Source of the DNA: Massospora cicadina
Lineage: Eukaryota > Entomophthoromycota > Entomophthoromycetes > Entomophthorales > Entomophthoraceae
Length of the DNA: 64,000 nt
Assembly (NCBI GenBank): GCA_022478985.1
Contig: JAKSZP010000167.1
Span: forward strand, 62,001-126,000
Direction of reading: 5' to 3'
In this document: positions 1 through 10,911 of the stretch, piece by piece
Layout of the letters: each line of letters starts with the position of its first letter
How positions within the stretch are numbered: the first letter of the stretch is position 1
Program-made: the position numbers and the translations under genes
Notes under the pieces: generated by a model
Told to the model about the DNA's origin: nothing
The model's database searches: none
What the model saw: only the letters and a program-made list of their open reading frames with translations

Positions 1-699
1 CAGGGCGGCCCAGAGGTGCCCCAGGAACAGTTGAATTTTAGTGCAGATATTCAGCTACCGTTGTTTGAGACCTCCCCAAAGAGGTCCACACACAGGTTCG
101 CCCAAGCTAGCACAAATAAAACGTAAACTAATGAGGGTTTTTCCTATTAAAGTGGAAGACAACCAACGAGTAAAGTTGGTGTAAAAAAATCATATTTCAA
201 TAAAAGCGGGGAAATCATCCATCAGTGAAAGTGATGCTAAGCCCAGGTGCACCAATAAGTGCACGCTTCAATCTGACAGGGTAATATAATTTAAAAATGA
301 CCAAACTAAAGTGATTGATTGAAGTTAAGGCTGACTTGAGTTGAAATTTTGTAAATTGAACGGGTTTTGAACCCCCGTTCACCAAGTAACCAAATTGAGC
401 CATTATCATTTGAATGGTAACTTGTCCGTTTTACTACCAAAGCTGTAACAAGGGGCTGGGCGTTATGCACCTTACTGGATCAGCATGGGCATATCTGGCC
501 TGCACCCAGAGTTGGTCCAAGGTGTGCTTTAGGTCAGGAAGATCCTGCAACTTGACCTTTTGGTCCTCCTGACGCCCAGCCTTGTCTTGGATGTTGGTAC
601 CCTCAATAAAGTCATGTAAACATGACAGACATGTCACATAGAAAACCTCCATGGTTCCTTACAGTCAGGATCTTTTTTTTTGTAATTACAGATTAACTT
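1..699. other. Unassigned flank with short minus-strand ORFs
   Basis: I recognise no family here. The minus strand carries two open stretches, at 434-652 (72 aa, rich in charged residues) and 215-409 (64 aa), which are separated by stops and have no motif I can name. The neighbouring sequence is LTR-element debris, so this could be more of the same, but nothing in it proves that. Confidence 0.3.
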
Positions 700-960
700 C
701 CCATTGAGGCCCTCACTGTTTTCCATCAGAATTTGACACTGTGACTGCATTTATTGAGGTCATCCATTTTAAGGTTTAGGAAGCTGATGGGCAAACAGAA
801 AGTGTCTCCGTTGGTTTTTATGTGTGATGAACTCTGATTAAATCTATTAAACATGCCTTTGGTGGCAGGTTTCAATCAAGAGGGCTTGACAGTTGGATCA
901 TAAAATTTTTTTGATTTGAGAGTGGTAATTTTGTCATGGTCATTATCTCGAATCCTGACA
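700..960 (-). repeat. Candidate LTR remnant (minus orientation)
   Basis: On the minus strand a polypurine-rich stretch (961-974) is followed directly by TGTCAGGATTC, with the junction at 960/961. This is the same polypurine-tract plus TGTCAGGATT arrangement that opens the 3' LTRs of G1 (12947) and L2 (47100). I therefore read 960 as the 5' edge of a minus-oriented 3' LTR. The left edge is not visible, so the start given is approximate. The matching interior would lie to the right. Confidence 0.4.
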
Positions 961-1611
961 ACGCCCCCTTAAGGTACTGTCAGAAGGGAATATATAGCTT
1001 TGGGAATTAGCCATGAACTTGGTTGATCAAATAATTTGGGCAAAATTGGCAATAGAGTACTTAGAAGTTAACTTAGTATGATGTGGTAGGGCCCTGACCA
1101 AAGGACTTCAAGTTATCCTGTTGCCCCAGTCAACGTTGGCAAAATTAGAATAGGTCTTATTGCTTGAAATTTAGCAAGGAAGGCCAGCTAGAGTTAGAGT
1201 GGGACGTCTCTTTGGTGGTAGGTAAGATAACTCCTTAGGTAGCAAGGGCTTTAAGTTATATAATTTCGTATGCTAGGACCCTCATCATTAAGTCAGAGTT
1301 CAAAGACAATGAGGATATCAAAAGAATTGCACTATACTTGATATCTTAGGAGTACTGTCTTGTATTCTGTTAATACTAAAGTAAGACTGGGCTTCCAATA
1401 TGGTTGAGTGACAACCCAGTGAAAACCCAGAATACAAGTGACATAGCAGTTTTATTGACCTGTAGGAAGGATGCCCTATGTTTCCTGTGAGGGTAGTAAA
1501 AGTTTAAAGCCTACCAAAGACCCCATAGCAAATCAAATGGCTGCTGTGGGGGCAACGGCGGGTTTTGCTGAGGCAGCCACAAAGGTGAAAGATGCAGGAA
1601 GGGGGGCCACT
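961..1611 (-). other. Degenerate interior of an LTR-element remnant
   Basis: This stretch lies inside the candidate minus-strand LTR element and is cut by the insertion of G1 at 1611/1612. Translation on the minus strand gives only short pieces broken by stops, and no domain is recognisable. A plus-strand ORF at 1471-1653 (60 aa) runs into the G1 LTR and has no family motif, so I do not call it a gene. Confidence 0.3.
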
Positions 1612-1956
1612 TGTCAGGATTTTGTTAAATTATCTTGTCTCCGGAGATTCTAATCCATCAATTCCCCTGGCTTCAACAAAGGAGAGCTTTTATTTTATCT
1701 CAATCTATCAAGGTTAATAAGAAAAATCAGCCTCATCCTGATCAATTGATTGAAGATTTGATTGCTCAGCGATTAATTAGCACTGATAGATTACAAACCA
1801 AATAAAAACCTATAATTATCCCATCCTTTCAATAATAAAAATTAGGGTGAATTGTAACCTGTTTTTACTTTAATTTTATCACTTTTTGGAGAATCTACTT
1901 AAAGTAACTTTAAGAAAAAACTTGTACTAATGAAAGTGTTATTCAAAACTTCCAGA
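1612..1956 (+). repeat. G1 5' LTR
   Basis: The LTR begins TGTCAGGATT and aligns along its whole length with 12947-13287. Shared blocks include the stretches around AATCTATCAAGGTTAATAAG, CCCATCCTTTCAATAAT and CACTTTTTGGAGAATC. The 3' edge is set from the primer-binding site that follows and from the likely target duplication, and could be off by a few bases because the end is not a clean CA. Confidence 0.85.
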
Positions 1957-1957
1957 G

Positions 1958-1970
1958 TGGTTCTCACTAC
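1958..1970 (+). promoter_or_regulatory. G1 primer-binding site, TGGTTCTCACTAC
   Basis: It lies one base after the 5' LTR and begins TGG, as expected for pairing with the CCA end of a tRNA primer. It differs at one base from TGGTGCTCACTAC, which sits in the same place in X (35421), L2 (57140, minus) and G3 (63674, minus). I cannot name the tRNA. Confidence 0.65.
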
Positions 1971-2159
1971 AGGGGGCACTCTGAGTTACGCACTGTGAAA
2001 CGTCTGTCACTATTACATATTCTCAATTTTCGCCTGAAGAAGCTCAAGTCCATGAGCAAGGCAGTATTTTACGGTGGGTCCATTCAACTAGAACTGAAAT
2101 CCCAAGAGTATCGTCCACTTTGAAATTCCAGGCCTATTTGGAGTTTTATAATCTTACTA

Positions 2160-4060
2160 TCAGCTAAGCGAATTTTAAAATCCCTCCTGAGGTTTTACAA
2201 AATATTATCAATCAAATGCTTGAGGGAGCCTTATTCCTGGAATCCAATCCACCTGATCTTGTTTTAATGCTGTACCCTCTATCTTGTGAGAAGTGTTACA
2301 AACCTCCCAAATGCCAGGAATTAGCACTGAGCAATATGTGCATCAGCTAGTACACTCTACCATATACCATTCATTACCAGTTGTAAGAATGCATCATCAA
2401 GAGATGCTCGATTTAATAGAAGGACTTCAGTCTGTAAATTTTTATGTTACTGAGTTTTTCAAATCCACCTCTAAATATAGCAGAGATAATTGAGATGCCA
2501 TCATAAATAATTGGACATTTTAAATGAAGTACATCAATAGCTTGATCATCTTGACCATGGGATGTCCAGCTTTGTTGATTTGCAGTTTCCACAACGAGTC
2601 CAGAAAATTCAACAATAATGGAAAGTGGGAATTTCTCAACTTTCTAGGCAGAGTCAAGCAATGGACGAAGAAATCCAAAATCATCTTTCTCAATTGGAGC
2701 AATTGTACTTTGGAATCCAATTTTGAGTCATTGAAGTAGAGAAAATTCTGGCGCTATGGGTCCTCTGGGGGTTGAAGGACCCCATGGTCCACCTGGGGGC
2801 GTAGGTCCACGTGGACCTCCTGGTGTTGATTGCCACCACGGACCCCCTGGTGTTGAAGGGCCACACGGACTGCCAGGTGTGGATGGACCTCAGGGGCCCC
2901 CAGGCGCTGATGGGTATTCAGGATCCCTTTAACAAGTTGACTCCCTATTGATCATAATGGACCGCTTATGTGACCAATTTTACAAAGTGGCCAAGGAATG
3001 TAACTTAAATCCTGAGAGGGTAACGATTGATCCCCTCCTGTTGCTTCAGTCTCTCAATAAACTGAGTAATCTAGGTAAATGGGCGAAGGACACAGACATC
3101 TTGTTTCAGGCCTACGAATCAAAAGGCAAGATGTGCAAGCCATAATTGAAACATTAAATTTAAGTACAATGCTCAGCAGGAAAAAATTTATGAATTATCT
3201 CATCAGTCGGATGAAAAAGTGGGGCATGTTGAATTATATCGATAGGTTGGCGAAATTTGTACTGAAACTGTTGGCCCCTATCCTCCATTTTCTTTGCTAG
3301 TTTCTGATTCCAACTCTTACGTTTCTACCTTACCTGAACATCCTGGAGTATATGTTTTGACAGCCAATGCTCTGATGAGTTTCAAGCCAGTATTTAAAGA
3401 CAAGTATTCTCCTGGGGATGGCAGTATTATCTTCTTCCTCTATCTATATGAGAAGGCTCTGAGTGAGGCCACAGATCATCAGAAAATAAATTACTTGCTT
3501 AATTGTCTCAATTGAGAGGCCCAGGATATCATGGTACCCCACTTAATGACTTGCACTACTTGGTCTAAGGTTAAAGAGGCGTTAATCAAAGAATTTGGAA
3601 GTGAGCAAACCTTGTACTCTCAAAAAAGGCTTTTATGGGTATTCAGCCCCTTCAGAATAAATCAATCAAAGATTTTGCTCATCAGTTCTATTGAGAAGCT
3701 CTAACTTTAGTAGCCTGTGGTTGGTTAAATTTGGATGATGCAATTACTGCAGTTATGTTTGATTTTACTTTCAGGACTCAGTTGTAAGTATACCTTCTTA
3801 GCATACCAATTATTTAAGAAGTATATTAGACATCAAGGAGTCCTTGTTGGAATTGCCTCCTCAAAGTTTGGAAAAACCCTGAGTTTATGATTCTTCAAGA
3901 CCTAGTCGCCCTAAAGTTTACGCTGTACCTGAGAATACTAGAGCGATTCAATATAACTACTGTCACCAATATTTCCATACTGAGGACCGTTGTTTCAAAA
4001 AGAAGCTGATGAGAAGAAGAAAAGAGATAAAACTAATAAGATTCTTCATCTTGATAATGA
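2160..4060 (+). pseudogene. G1 gag remnant
   Basis: Gag forms the particle and binds the RNA. The frame is broken many times. Recognisable blocks are a collagen-like stretch (2750-2929), an open piece at 2948-3145, and a retrotransposon-gag block near 3560-3790 containing TWSKVKEALIKEFGSEQTL and QFY...EALTLV. This block is homologous to the gag pieces of G2 (25370-25582, LEFGINQTLANQKQAF) and G3 (63248-63472, TWDEVKEALIAEFGSKQSL). A degenerate zinc knuckle follows near 3950-4000 (YCHQYFHTEDRCF); by comparison with CX2CX4HX4C knuckles its first cysteine has become tyrosine. The protease follows directly, as normal. Confidence 0.75.
2750..2929 (+). repeat. Collagen-like Gly-X-Y stretch inside gag
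   Basis: One open frame of 60 codons ending in TAA at 2930-2932 reads as nearly continuous Gly-X-Y triplets (for example [15 protein letters not shown] and GPQGPPGAD). One glycine has become cysteine (VDCHHG). The DNA is a short imperfect tandem repeat, and it is much more GC-rich than the rest of the gag. Collagen-like tracts in gypsy gag proteins occur in some fungi as far as I recall; its function in gag is unknown. Confidence 0.9.
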
Positions 4061-4188
4061 TATGAGTATGCAACAAGAACATCAAAGCCCTGTCAAGTAT
4101 AATAAAATGAACATTCTTCTTATTCCTTTCCCTCATTGTTGGAATTATCCTCTCAGTTTGGAAGCACCATCACCATATCAACTTCTGA

Positions 4189-4480
4189 GTGAATCAAATC
4201 AATGTTAAAGCTATCATTGGTATGGGATCTCTGGTGAATGTTGTCTCATCAAAATTTATCAAGCAGATCAAATTAATACCTGATTTTTCTCACTATGAAG
4301 AATATCGCATGGCAGGTTCTAAAAGTACATGGTCAATTAAAGCTTTTTCGTCCTTCCCACTAAAAATTGGGAAGTTGACTTTTACCATCCCTGCCATTGC
4401 CCTTGATAACTTAAGTTACGACCTACTATTGGAGACTCAGGTTTTTTGCGGGAATTTGATGGAATTATTAATTACCCCAA
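4189..4480 (+). pseudogene. G1 aspartic protease remnant
   Basis: This is the retropepsin-like protease that would cut the polyprotein. The piece VKAIIGMGSLVNVVSSKFIKQIKLIPDFS aligns with the G3 protease VKAILDTGSPVNVISSKLIKKIKLAPN (minus strand, around 61979). In G1 the catalytic DTG has become GMG, so the enzyme cannot have been active. The downstream IPAIALDNLSYDLLL matches the second conserved block of the family. It lies between gag and RT in the expected order. Confidence 0.85.
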
Positions 4481-4789
4481 CTCATTGCTATCTCTCTTGG
4501 AGTATAGAGTTCCTTTACTTTTGTCTGAACATGCTCATACCCAACGTCAGTTATGTCTGTTGGAAGGATCTGGAAAGTCTTATTCTATTCAACACCATGT
4601 TGGCGATCCTTGGGTAAAATATTCCCTACCTCAGCAGATATTGAAAAGGGGATGACTATTTTCGCCCCTCATAGTCCAATTATTCCGCCAAAATTGCAGG
4701 TAATTGTTAATACTTCTTTACATTTTTTAATTCCCAAAGGACATTTATTATAGGTCCAGGGCATTTTCAACCCTTCTGTTAAATATATA

Positions 4790-5607
4790 TTGCCATTTCC
4801 TGGAATATTGTATTATGCTTATTCAGGATCGTTATCTGTTTTATTGGTGAACCTTACCAATGAGCTGAAGATGATGGATCAACAGCACCCAATTGCTTAT
4901 ATCGAGTTAATTCCCATATATTGGATTTATGATGGTAAACCTTTTGGAAGCCTACAAGATTTTGGGTTAGAAATTTATCAGGAAATTCTTACTGTGGGAC
5001 TTGCTATTGGAAAACATCTCACTAGTGACCAAGAGAAACAAGTGCTTCAGTTGTTAGAAGAATACTCTGGAATTTTTGCCAAGCATGCTTATGACTTTGG
5101 TAAGATGAAAGGAGTAATGCATTCCATTGAAACTGGTGATCATCTTCCTATTTGTGCCAATCCCTATTGTAAGTCTAAAGTGGAAAAAGCTCAAGTTACC
5201 AAAGAATTACATCAACTATTGGAGGCTATTTTATTAAAACTCTCCAATAGTCCTTGGGCTTCTCCATTGCTGTTGATAATAAGAAGGATGGTTCTCATCA
5301 AGTGGTTATGGATTACAGTAAACTGAACGCTATTACTCGCTGAGACAGTTATCCTTTACCTAGGATTGATGATTCTCTTAGGTTGTTGGCTGATTCAATT
5401 TATTTTTCAGCCATTGATTTAGCCAGTGGATACTGGCAAATCGAATAATCCCTGACTGACTGAGCTAAGTGTGCCCTAATATACAGTGAAGGTTTATTGA
5501 ACCAACTCAGATGCCTCAAGGATTGAGCAGTGCCCCAGCCACTTTCCAAAGGGCTATGATAGTATGTTATGGGACTTAAGCTTACTTGTGTTCTGGTATA
5601 TCTTGAT
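4790..5607 (+). pseudogene. G1 reverse transcriptase, N-terminal part
   Basis: An open stretch at 4790-5326 leads into the RT. The conserved blocks, in shifting frames, are VMDYSKLNAITR, YPLPRIDDSL, FSAIDLASGYWQIE, a GLSSAPATFQRAM block near 5520-5555, and finally VLVYLD, which stops at the LINE A insertion. Motif A (AIDLASGYW) keeps its aspartate. At least one frameshift and several in-frame stops (after IE, and in SLTD*AK) are visible. The frame resumes after the LINE at 10895. Confidence 0.88.
5591..5607 (+). repeat. Target-site duplication, LINE A 3' side
   Basis: TTCTGGTATATCTTGAT is repeated exactly at 10895-10911. It encodes the LVYLD part of the G1 RT active site. Confidence 0.97.
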
Positions 5608-5675
5608 TTTAAATTTAAATTTTTAAATTTATTGCGGGGAAGGCCGACCATGGGATGGACACTTCCGAATATGAC

Positions 5676-8600
5676 TCAGACGAGATAAAACTTAGTACCA
5701 GGGGAGGCACCCCAGAGAAGCGATGCTATCTCTTGTTGCCAGCGGGGACGCCACTTATGGGAAGGGGGAGGGAACGTGTGTAGGGGACGTAGCCACTATT
5801 GAGCACGTGTGGAGGAAGGGGTCTGATTTGATGAACCAGACTGGGAACCAGGAGGAGACCAGCTGTTGGCAACGCGGTGGGAGATATCCAAACATCCACG
5901 CTTGAAAGTGATCCACCAAATGAGACCGGAATCTGTGGACAGCTTCAGGGAGGGTGGGGATGGATCCAGCGATGGCATCCAAGAGAATAGTGTGGATAGT
6001 CCACATGGCGATTGCAACCACCAGAGCAGGGAGGGAGGGTGGGAGGGGGAGGCCATTGATGAAGCAAACATATCTCTTGACAGACTGAAGGGATGTGTTT
6101 GATCCTGGCCTAGCAGACGTTGGACTTCGCGCCATATTACTTTAGAGGTGGGGCACTTCTCCAGGCGGTGGAACAGCGTCCATACTGGCCACACACGACA
6201 CAGGATGATTGTAAAGTGTTAGAGCACTCAGCTGTATGGTAAACCTGCCTCAGGCAGCACCACACATGGGAACAGATTTGAGGCTGCAACAGAGGGTGGT
6301 GTGCATATTTCCAAATAGTCTTCTGGGTCTCAAGGGAATAAGGGATGTCCATCATGTCCAGGTAGTCCACCCTGGATAGGACTTGGGGTCGAATGGGGAT
6401 CACGCCATCATGGATGGGTAGCCCCTGTACCTCTTGTGTGAACTGAGGAGAGGGGCGGCCTCTTCGAGTTGTATGTCCACTAATACGAATTCTCCACTCT
6501 GCGCTTCGCATGGAGAGTAGGATTCGTTTGTAGTGGGTTTTGGTCCCGTGAGGACCTGTGGCCGATGTGTGTGATGCGAGGTATTTAATCAGAGAGTGGG
6601 GGTTTGATGGATTGTTGAGGCCCAAGGCTCGGGAGAAGTTAGAGCGGGCCGCACGGGACCAGTGTTGGGGTGGGAGTGTAGGAGCAGTGACGGCCGCGAT
6701 CCATGTGCCCAGGATCTTGGCGGCATGGGCTTTGAAGTCAAGTAGGCCCATGCCACCATGATGATGAGGGCCAAACATAACCTCTAGCTGTACTGGTGGA
6801 GGGCGGCCTGACCAAAGCCATCCTTGCAGCAAAGCATACAGGGATTTGAAGAAGCTTGGGGAGAAGGGGATGGTGTGGGCTCCGAACCAGACTTTGGATA
6901 GGAGCATAGAGTTGGCAAGAACAACCCTGCCAGTGAGGGTAGTAGGGTGGGCTCTGAGATAGGCGATTCGCTTCGTCACGTTGTCCAGTATATGGCACTC
7001 CATTACTGTTGACGCGTATCCACCTGCCTCCATCCATACTTTTAGATGGCATACCGGTCCTATGGTAGGTCGTGGCACAAAGGGGAGCACCAGTGGAGCG
7101 GTGTGTGTTGAGTTAGTAAGGTGTGGACGTGGGCGAGCAGATGGGCCGGGTTGGGAACTACTTGCTGGGGCCCAGCAGTTCTGAAACCAACCAAGGAGGA
7201 TGGTTTCGGTTTTGGAGGCGTTCAGTGCCGCGTTGCTTACCCGGGAATATTCCTGGATGAGGGCTTCAAGCGCGCGTGCATCTTTGTTATTAGACACCCC
7301 ATTACGCAATCATCTGCAAATGCCATCATCATGACTGGGGTTTGGCCTGGCACATGGACCCCAGTGAGTTGGGCATTCACATTTCGCAGTAGTGGGTCAA
7401 GGCTGAAGTTGTATAAGAGTGGGCTGAGGGGGTCCTCTTGTCGCAGGCCCCTTTGAGGACGGACTACTTCCGTTAGGAAACCTGGGCCGCGCACTGCCAT
7501 TGTTGCAGATTCCGTGAGCAGCATCACCCAGTTAATGAAGCGGGGAGGTAGGTGGAATTGTTGGAGGCAGGCCCTAAGGTATTCCCAGTTTACTCTATCA
7601 TAGGCCTTTTGTTGGTCCAAGAATACAAGTGCCCCAGAGGCTGTGGACTGACACATTAGCCACAGAGTGCACGTTATCCCAAATCGACCTTCTGGGGATG
7701 AAACCAAATTGTTCTGGGGAGATGGTGGCAGATACTACAGTCCCTAAACGATTAGCCATGATTTTGGTTAAAATTTTGGTGTCTGTGTTTGTTAGAGAAA
7801 TGGGGCGCCAGTTGGCTAAGTCTAGCCTATCCCCTTTCTTGAAGAGTGTGACCGTAAAGGCCTCATGTCCTCCTGGTAGGAGGCGCATTTCTAACAGGCT
7901 TTGGTTAAGTGAGGCGAGCAGCAATGGGGATATATATTTAAAATATTTTTTGTAGAACTCATATGGAATGCCATCTGGGCCTGGGCATTTTCGGTTTGGC
8001 ACACCATGAATGGTAGTCCATAATTCGTTCGGAGTAATTAAATTCATTATTTCTGGGCATCAGAAAATGGTGCAGATATGAGCTCATTCGAGAAATTCCG
8101 CCATTTCGGCTGGCTGAATTGGTTTGGCTCGGTATAACTCAGAGTAATATCTTTGCATTTTGATTGCCACTTTGGCCGGTGTGTCCACAATAGAATTATC
8201 CGATCTTTGCACCTGTGTGCAGGCCACGCTCTGGCGTGGTGCAAATTTTTTTTTGAAGAAGTATGCGGTGCACTTGTCACCTTTAGCGATGCGTGTGGCC
8301 CTGTATTGGACACAAACCCAATGTTTGTGTTGCCTTTCAGGTGCGTTGAGGTGGCGGCTGCCTCCGCCCACTTCTGGCCCCATGCAGGGCTATATCCTGA
8401 GGCTGGAATGTTGGACTCCAAGTGGGCAATTCCACCAACGCACGCGATATAACCGCCATGTGGCTTGTGAGCGTCTGGATGAGAGATGGCGATAGTGGTG
8501 GATGGTGTCTTCTTTGAAAGTTGCCCATGTGGAAATGGGGTCCATGCAAAACGGTGCAACAAATGATTTTGCCAAAGTTGCCTCTTCCACCCACGTGGAA

Positions 8601-9376
8601 AATCCTGGCGACGCGAGCTCTGGGGGGCGGATTTTGCACCAATGTGGGGCCTTTGCAACTGTGATAGGTAGGTGGTAGGTTATTGAGACCAGTCATTGGT
8701 CAGAGAATTCCATTTTCATTGTTTTGAAGTGGGAGATGTGGGGTTGGAATTTTGCCAGCACTAGAATAAGGTCAATGCAGGTCATGGACCCTAATTGGCT
8801 GTTGTGGACATGGGGACGCGTCATGTTTTCGAGCAGTGGGGCATGTTGTGGCAGTGCATTTATTAACCCAAGGGTGGCTTTTAGAACGCATAGTTCTACG
8901 TGACCCTGTGGGGCGTGGGGTGAGGTCAGCCACAGGTCCGTTGGTGAGGTTAGCCAACAGTTCATGTCACCAATTAGGAAAGAATTGGGGGGTAGTGGGA
9001 GGGATTTGACCGACGAGAAAAATTCCTGATGCTCATGTGCACCGTTTGGGGCGTAAATGTTGACAATTGTGTGTGCAACATCAGCCCATGAGAAGGTGAC
9101 AACGAGCACTCAGCCATTTAGGAATGTTTCTGAAGATGTAAATTTGAAAAAATTGTTTTTCCAAATTAGCACCCCACAGTGCTTCAACCAAAAGGATAGG
9201 GATGGTAGGAGCATTGTTTTCCAAGCTTCCTCAGAACCTCGTGGACAGTGGGACTCCTGGATGGCCAGGATATCCACGGGTAAATTGTTTTGTAAAAAAC
9301 TCAGTTTCTTAGCCCGGGATGGGGAGGCCTTGAGTCTGGCAATATTCAGCATCCCTCGAGTGAAGGTTTCCCCCAT
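5676..9376 (-). pseudogene. LINE A ORF2: APE endonuclease, RT and zinc-finger protein
   Basis: ORF2 would nick the target and prime reverse transcription there. The N-terminus (9376-8693) is an APE-type endonuclease: MLNIARLKAS, AIQESHC with the catalytic Glu, VNIYAPNGAH, and GDMNCWL. Its terminal SDH block is altered to SDQ and followed by a stop. RT blocks run from 8047 to about 7240: KCPGPDGIPYEFYKKY, LFKKGDRLDLANWRPISLTNTDTKILTKIMANRL, QKAYDRVNWEYL, RGLRQEDPLSPLLYN and AFADDC, the polymerase FADD box. A C-terminal thumb region and a finger CVVCGQYG...HRLEKCP follow to the stop at 5676. At least four frameshifts and two internal stops (9110, 8693) are visible. Confidence 0.93.
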
Positions 9377-10797
9377 CGCACCTTAGGTGCAAGGGGTGGG
9401 CCTCGGGGCCCACCAGCCTCTTCCAGGTCCCCACGGGCTTTCACAGCAGCGCGGGTACTAGCAGCAATGCTATTGGGGTTTTTGTTAATTTTTGCAGAAA
9501 GAGTCGCATTGGCTTTGGCCTTCACTTTTTGTTTTCCTGATGTCGGACAAATTTTATGCGGTGCGGATAAGTTCAGTGCACCGTTGAGCAGGTCAAAAAA
9601 AAATTTTCAGTTGGGATGGGTCCCAAGTTGGTTTTGACCAGGGCTTGGGTGCAGCGATTGGGTGAGATTGAATCTTTCATCGGATCCTCAGATTGAGTGG
9701 CCCGTTCAGCATGGGCCTCCCAATCTGATTGGGTGATGGATTCCCGAGTTGCTTCCACCGCGAAGGTCTCCATGTCCTCATGGCGTTGTGAGTATGGGAT
9801 GGTGGTGGTGGCCTTGACTGCTTCCTTGGCCACAGTCCTATGGGCCTGCTTGGCCTTCTTCCAGTCCTGTGGGGAGATGGGCTTTACCAATAGGTAGCAG
9901 CCTTGTGCTCCCCATGGGAAAGCCTCCTTGGTGCTTGCAGTTGGTTCGTAGTGCACCTCTACGCTGGCCATGGCCGCCGAGGGGTGCTCTTGGAATGTGA
10001 CGCCCTCTTTGATGGGGCATGCATGCGCCTTATGGCTGAACGCGTCACAGTGGGTGCAAGTGGGGGCGCGCTGTCCACGGTTACCTGGAATGGGTGGGTG
10101 GTGTGCCCTGCGATGTCAATAAAGGTGGAGTGCGGGATCTGGGTTAGGTCCTTCGCGATCTCCTTGGTTGGGGTCAGAACTGCGATGGCTTTGCCAGTGC
10201 ACAGGTGTGGCATCAGCGTGAAACATTGCATTTCGAAAGATTGTATTTCGCCATATATGGCGAGACCATCTTTCAGGTGTTGCTCCAAGATGTCACGTTT
10301 TACTGTAGTAGGCAAAAAGTCAAATGTGAGGAAAATTTGGTTTGATTTTATCCATCTGGTGCATTTGGTTTTGTTGACCCATTGCCCTTCAGGGAGGTTG
10401 ACCACTATGCGCACCACTGCAGCCTCATCTGCTGCTATTTTGCTTTCAAAACCTAGGTCCAGCCAACTGCGCGACATGGAGTGAGGTGCAACGTACACTG
10501 CGGTCAGGAAATTTTTGTGTACATCTTCACAAAATTTTTCCCATAGGGCCATTTTTTGGATGTCCAGATACACACGGACTCCAAATTCCACCGACGAAAG
10601 TGGCTGGGAATGTGGCATGTTGATGTACTGGTTGCATCATGCTTGCCACGTGAGTATCTCTCTGGGGGAAATTGTGACCACCGGTTTTTTAGATTTTTTT
10701 CTATTCCGCTGGATTCTCTGGGGCATTTTTGAATGTTAGAGGCCGCGGGCCTTCCGCCTGCTCCTCTTGCCTTGCTTGCCCAACTGCTCCCTGACAT
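9350..10797 (-). pseudogene. LINE A ORF1: RNA-binding CCHC protein
   Basis: ORF1p would coat the element RNA. It starts MSGSSWASKARGAGG at 10797. A conserved block, LWEKFCEDVHKNFLTAVYVAPHSMSRSWLDLGFESK, is followed by a domain LTFDFLPTTVKRDILEQHLKDGLAIYG that resembles the RRM-like part of other LINE ORF1 proteins. A zinc knuckle lies near 10010-10060, and a basic Lys/Ala-rich C-terminus (KAKQAHRT) comes after. Frame changes occur near 10560, 9990 and 9580. The end lies at the start of ORF2. Confidence 0.88.
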
Positions 10798-10894
10798 GGG
10801 CGCAGACTAATCCCCTCTATGAGATTATCAAACTAGATTTAGTCTTGAATTGAATGGGTTGCAAAAGTGTTTGCACCAAGAAAGAAAAGTGACT

Positions 10895-10911
10895 TTCTGG
10901 TATATCTTGAT
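10895..10911 (+). repeat. Target-site duplication, LINE A 5' side
   Basis: This is an exact copy of 5591-5607. The G1 frame resumes here as VYLDDINIFAK. Confidence 0.97.

Larger units (their letters stand above)
5608..10894 (-). mobile_element. LINE A: full-length non-LTR retrotransposon
   Basis: This minus-strand, 5.29-kb copy has both ORFs. Its 5' end, near 10894, carries the conserved leader with the GTTGCAA hairpin (one stem degraded here), and its 3' end is an AATAAATTTAAA-type tail rather than poly(A). The 17-bp perfect duplication of the target fixes both borders and shows that the target was the G1 RT. Copies B, C, D, E and F belong to the same family; F is a more distant branch. Frameshifts and stops make it inactive. 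Confidence 0.95.

Noticed and set aside
1471..1653. Plus-strand ORF of 60 codons starting MPYVSCEGSK.
   Set aside because: It runs into the G1 LTR and has no family motif; it is most likely chance in degenerate sequence.
2750..2929. A host collagen gene.
   Set aside because: The tract is short, lies between the G1 LTR and gag/protease, and has no flanking collagen domains.
8153..8495. Several 100-codon ORFs opposite the LINE ORF2 linker, repeated in all copies (also 32229-32567 and 53851-54045).
   Set aside because: Repetition follows from the LINE being repeated. The frames are not conserved between copies and have no recognisable motif.
9903..10484. A 193-codon ORF on the strand opposite LINE A ORF1, with counterparts in other copies.
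   Set aside because: It lies antisense to a clear ORF1 and has no motif; GC-rich LINE sequence gives long chance ORFs on the opposite strand.
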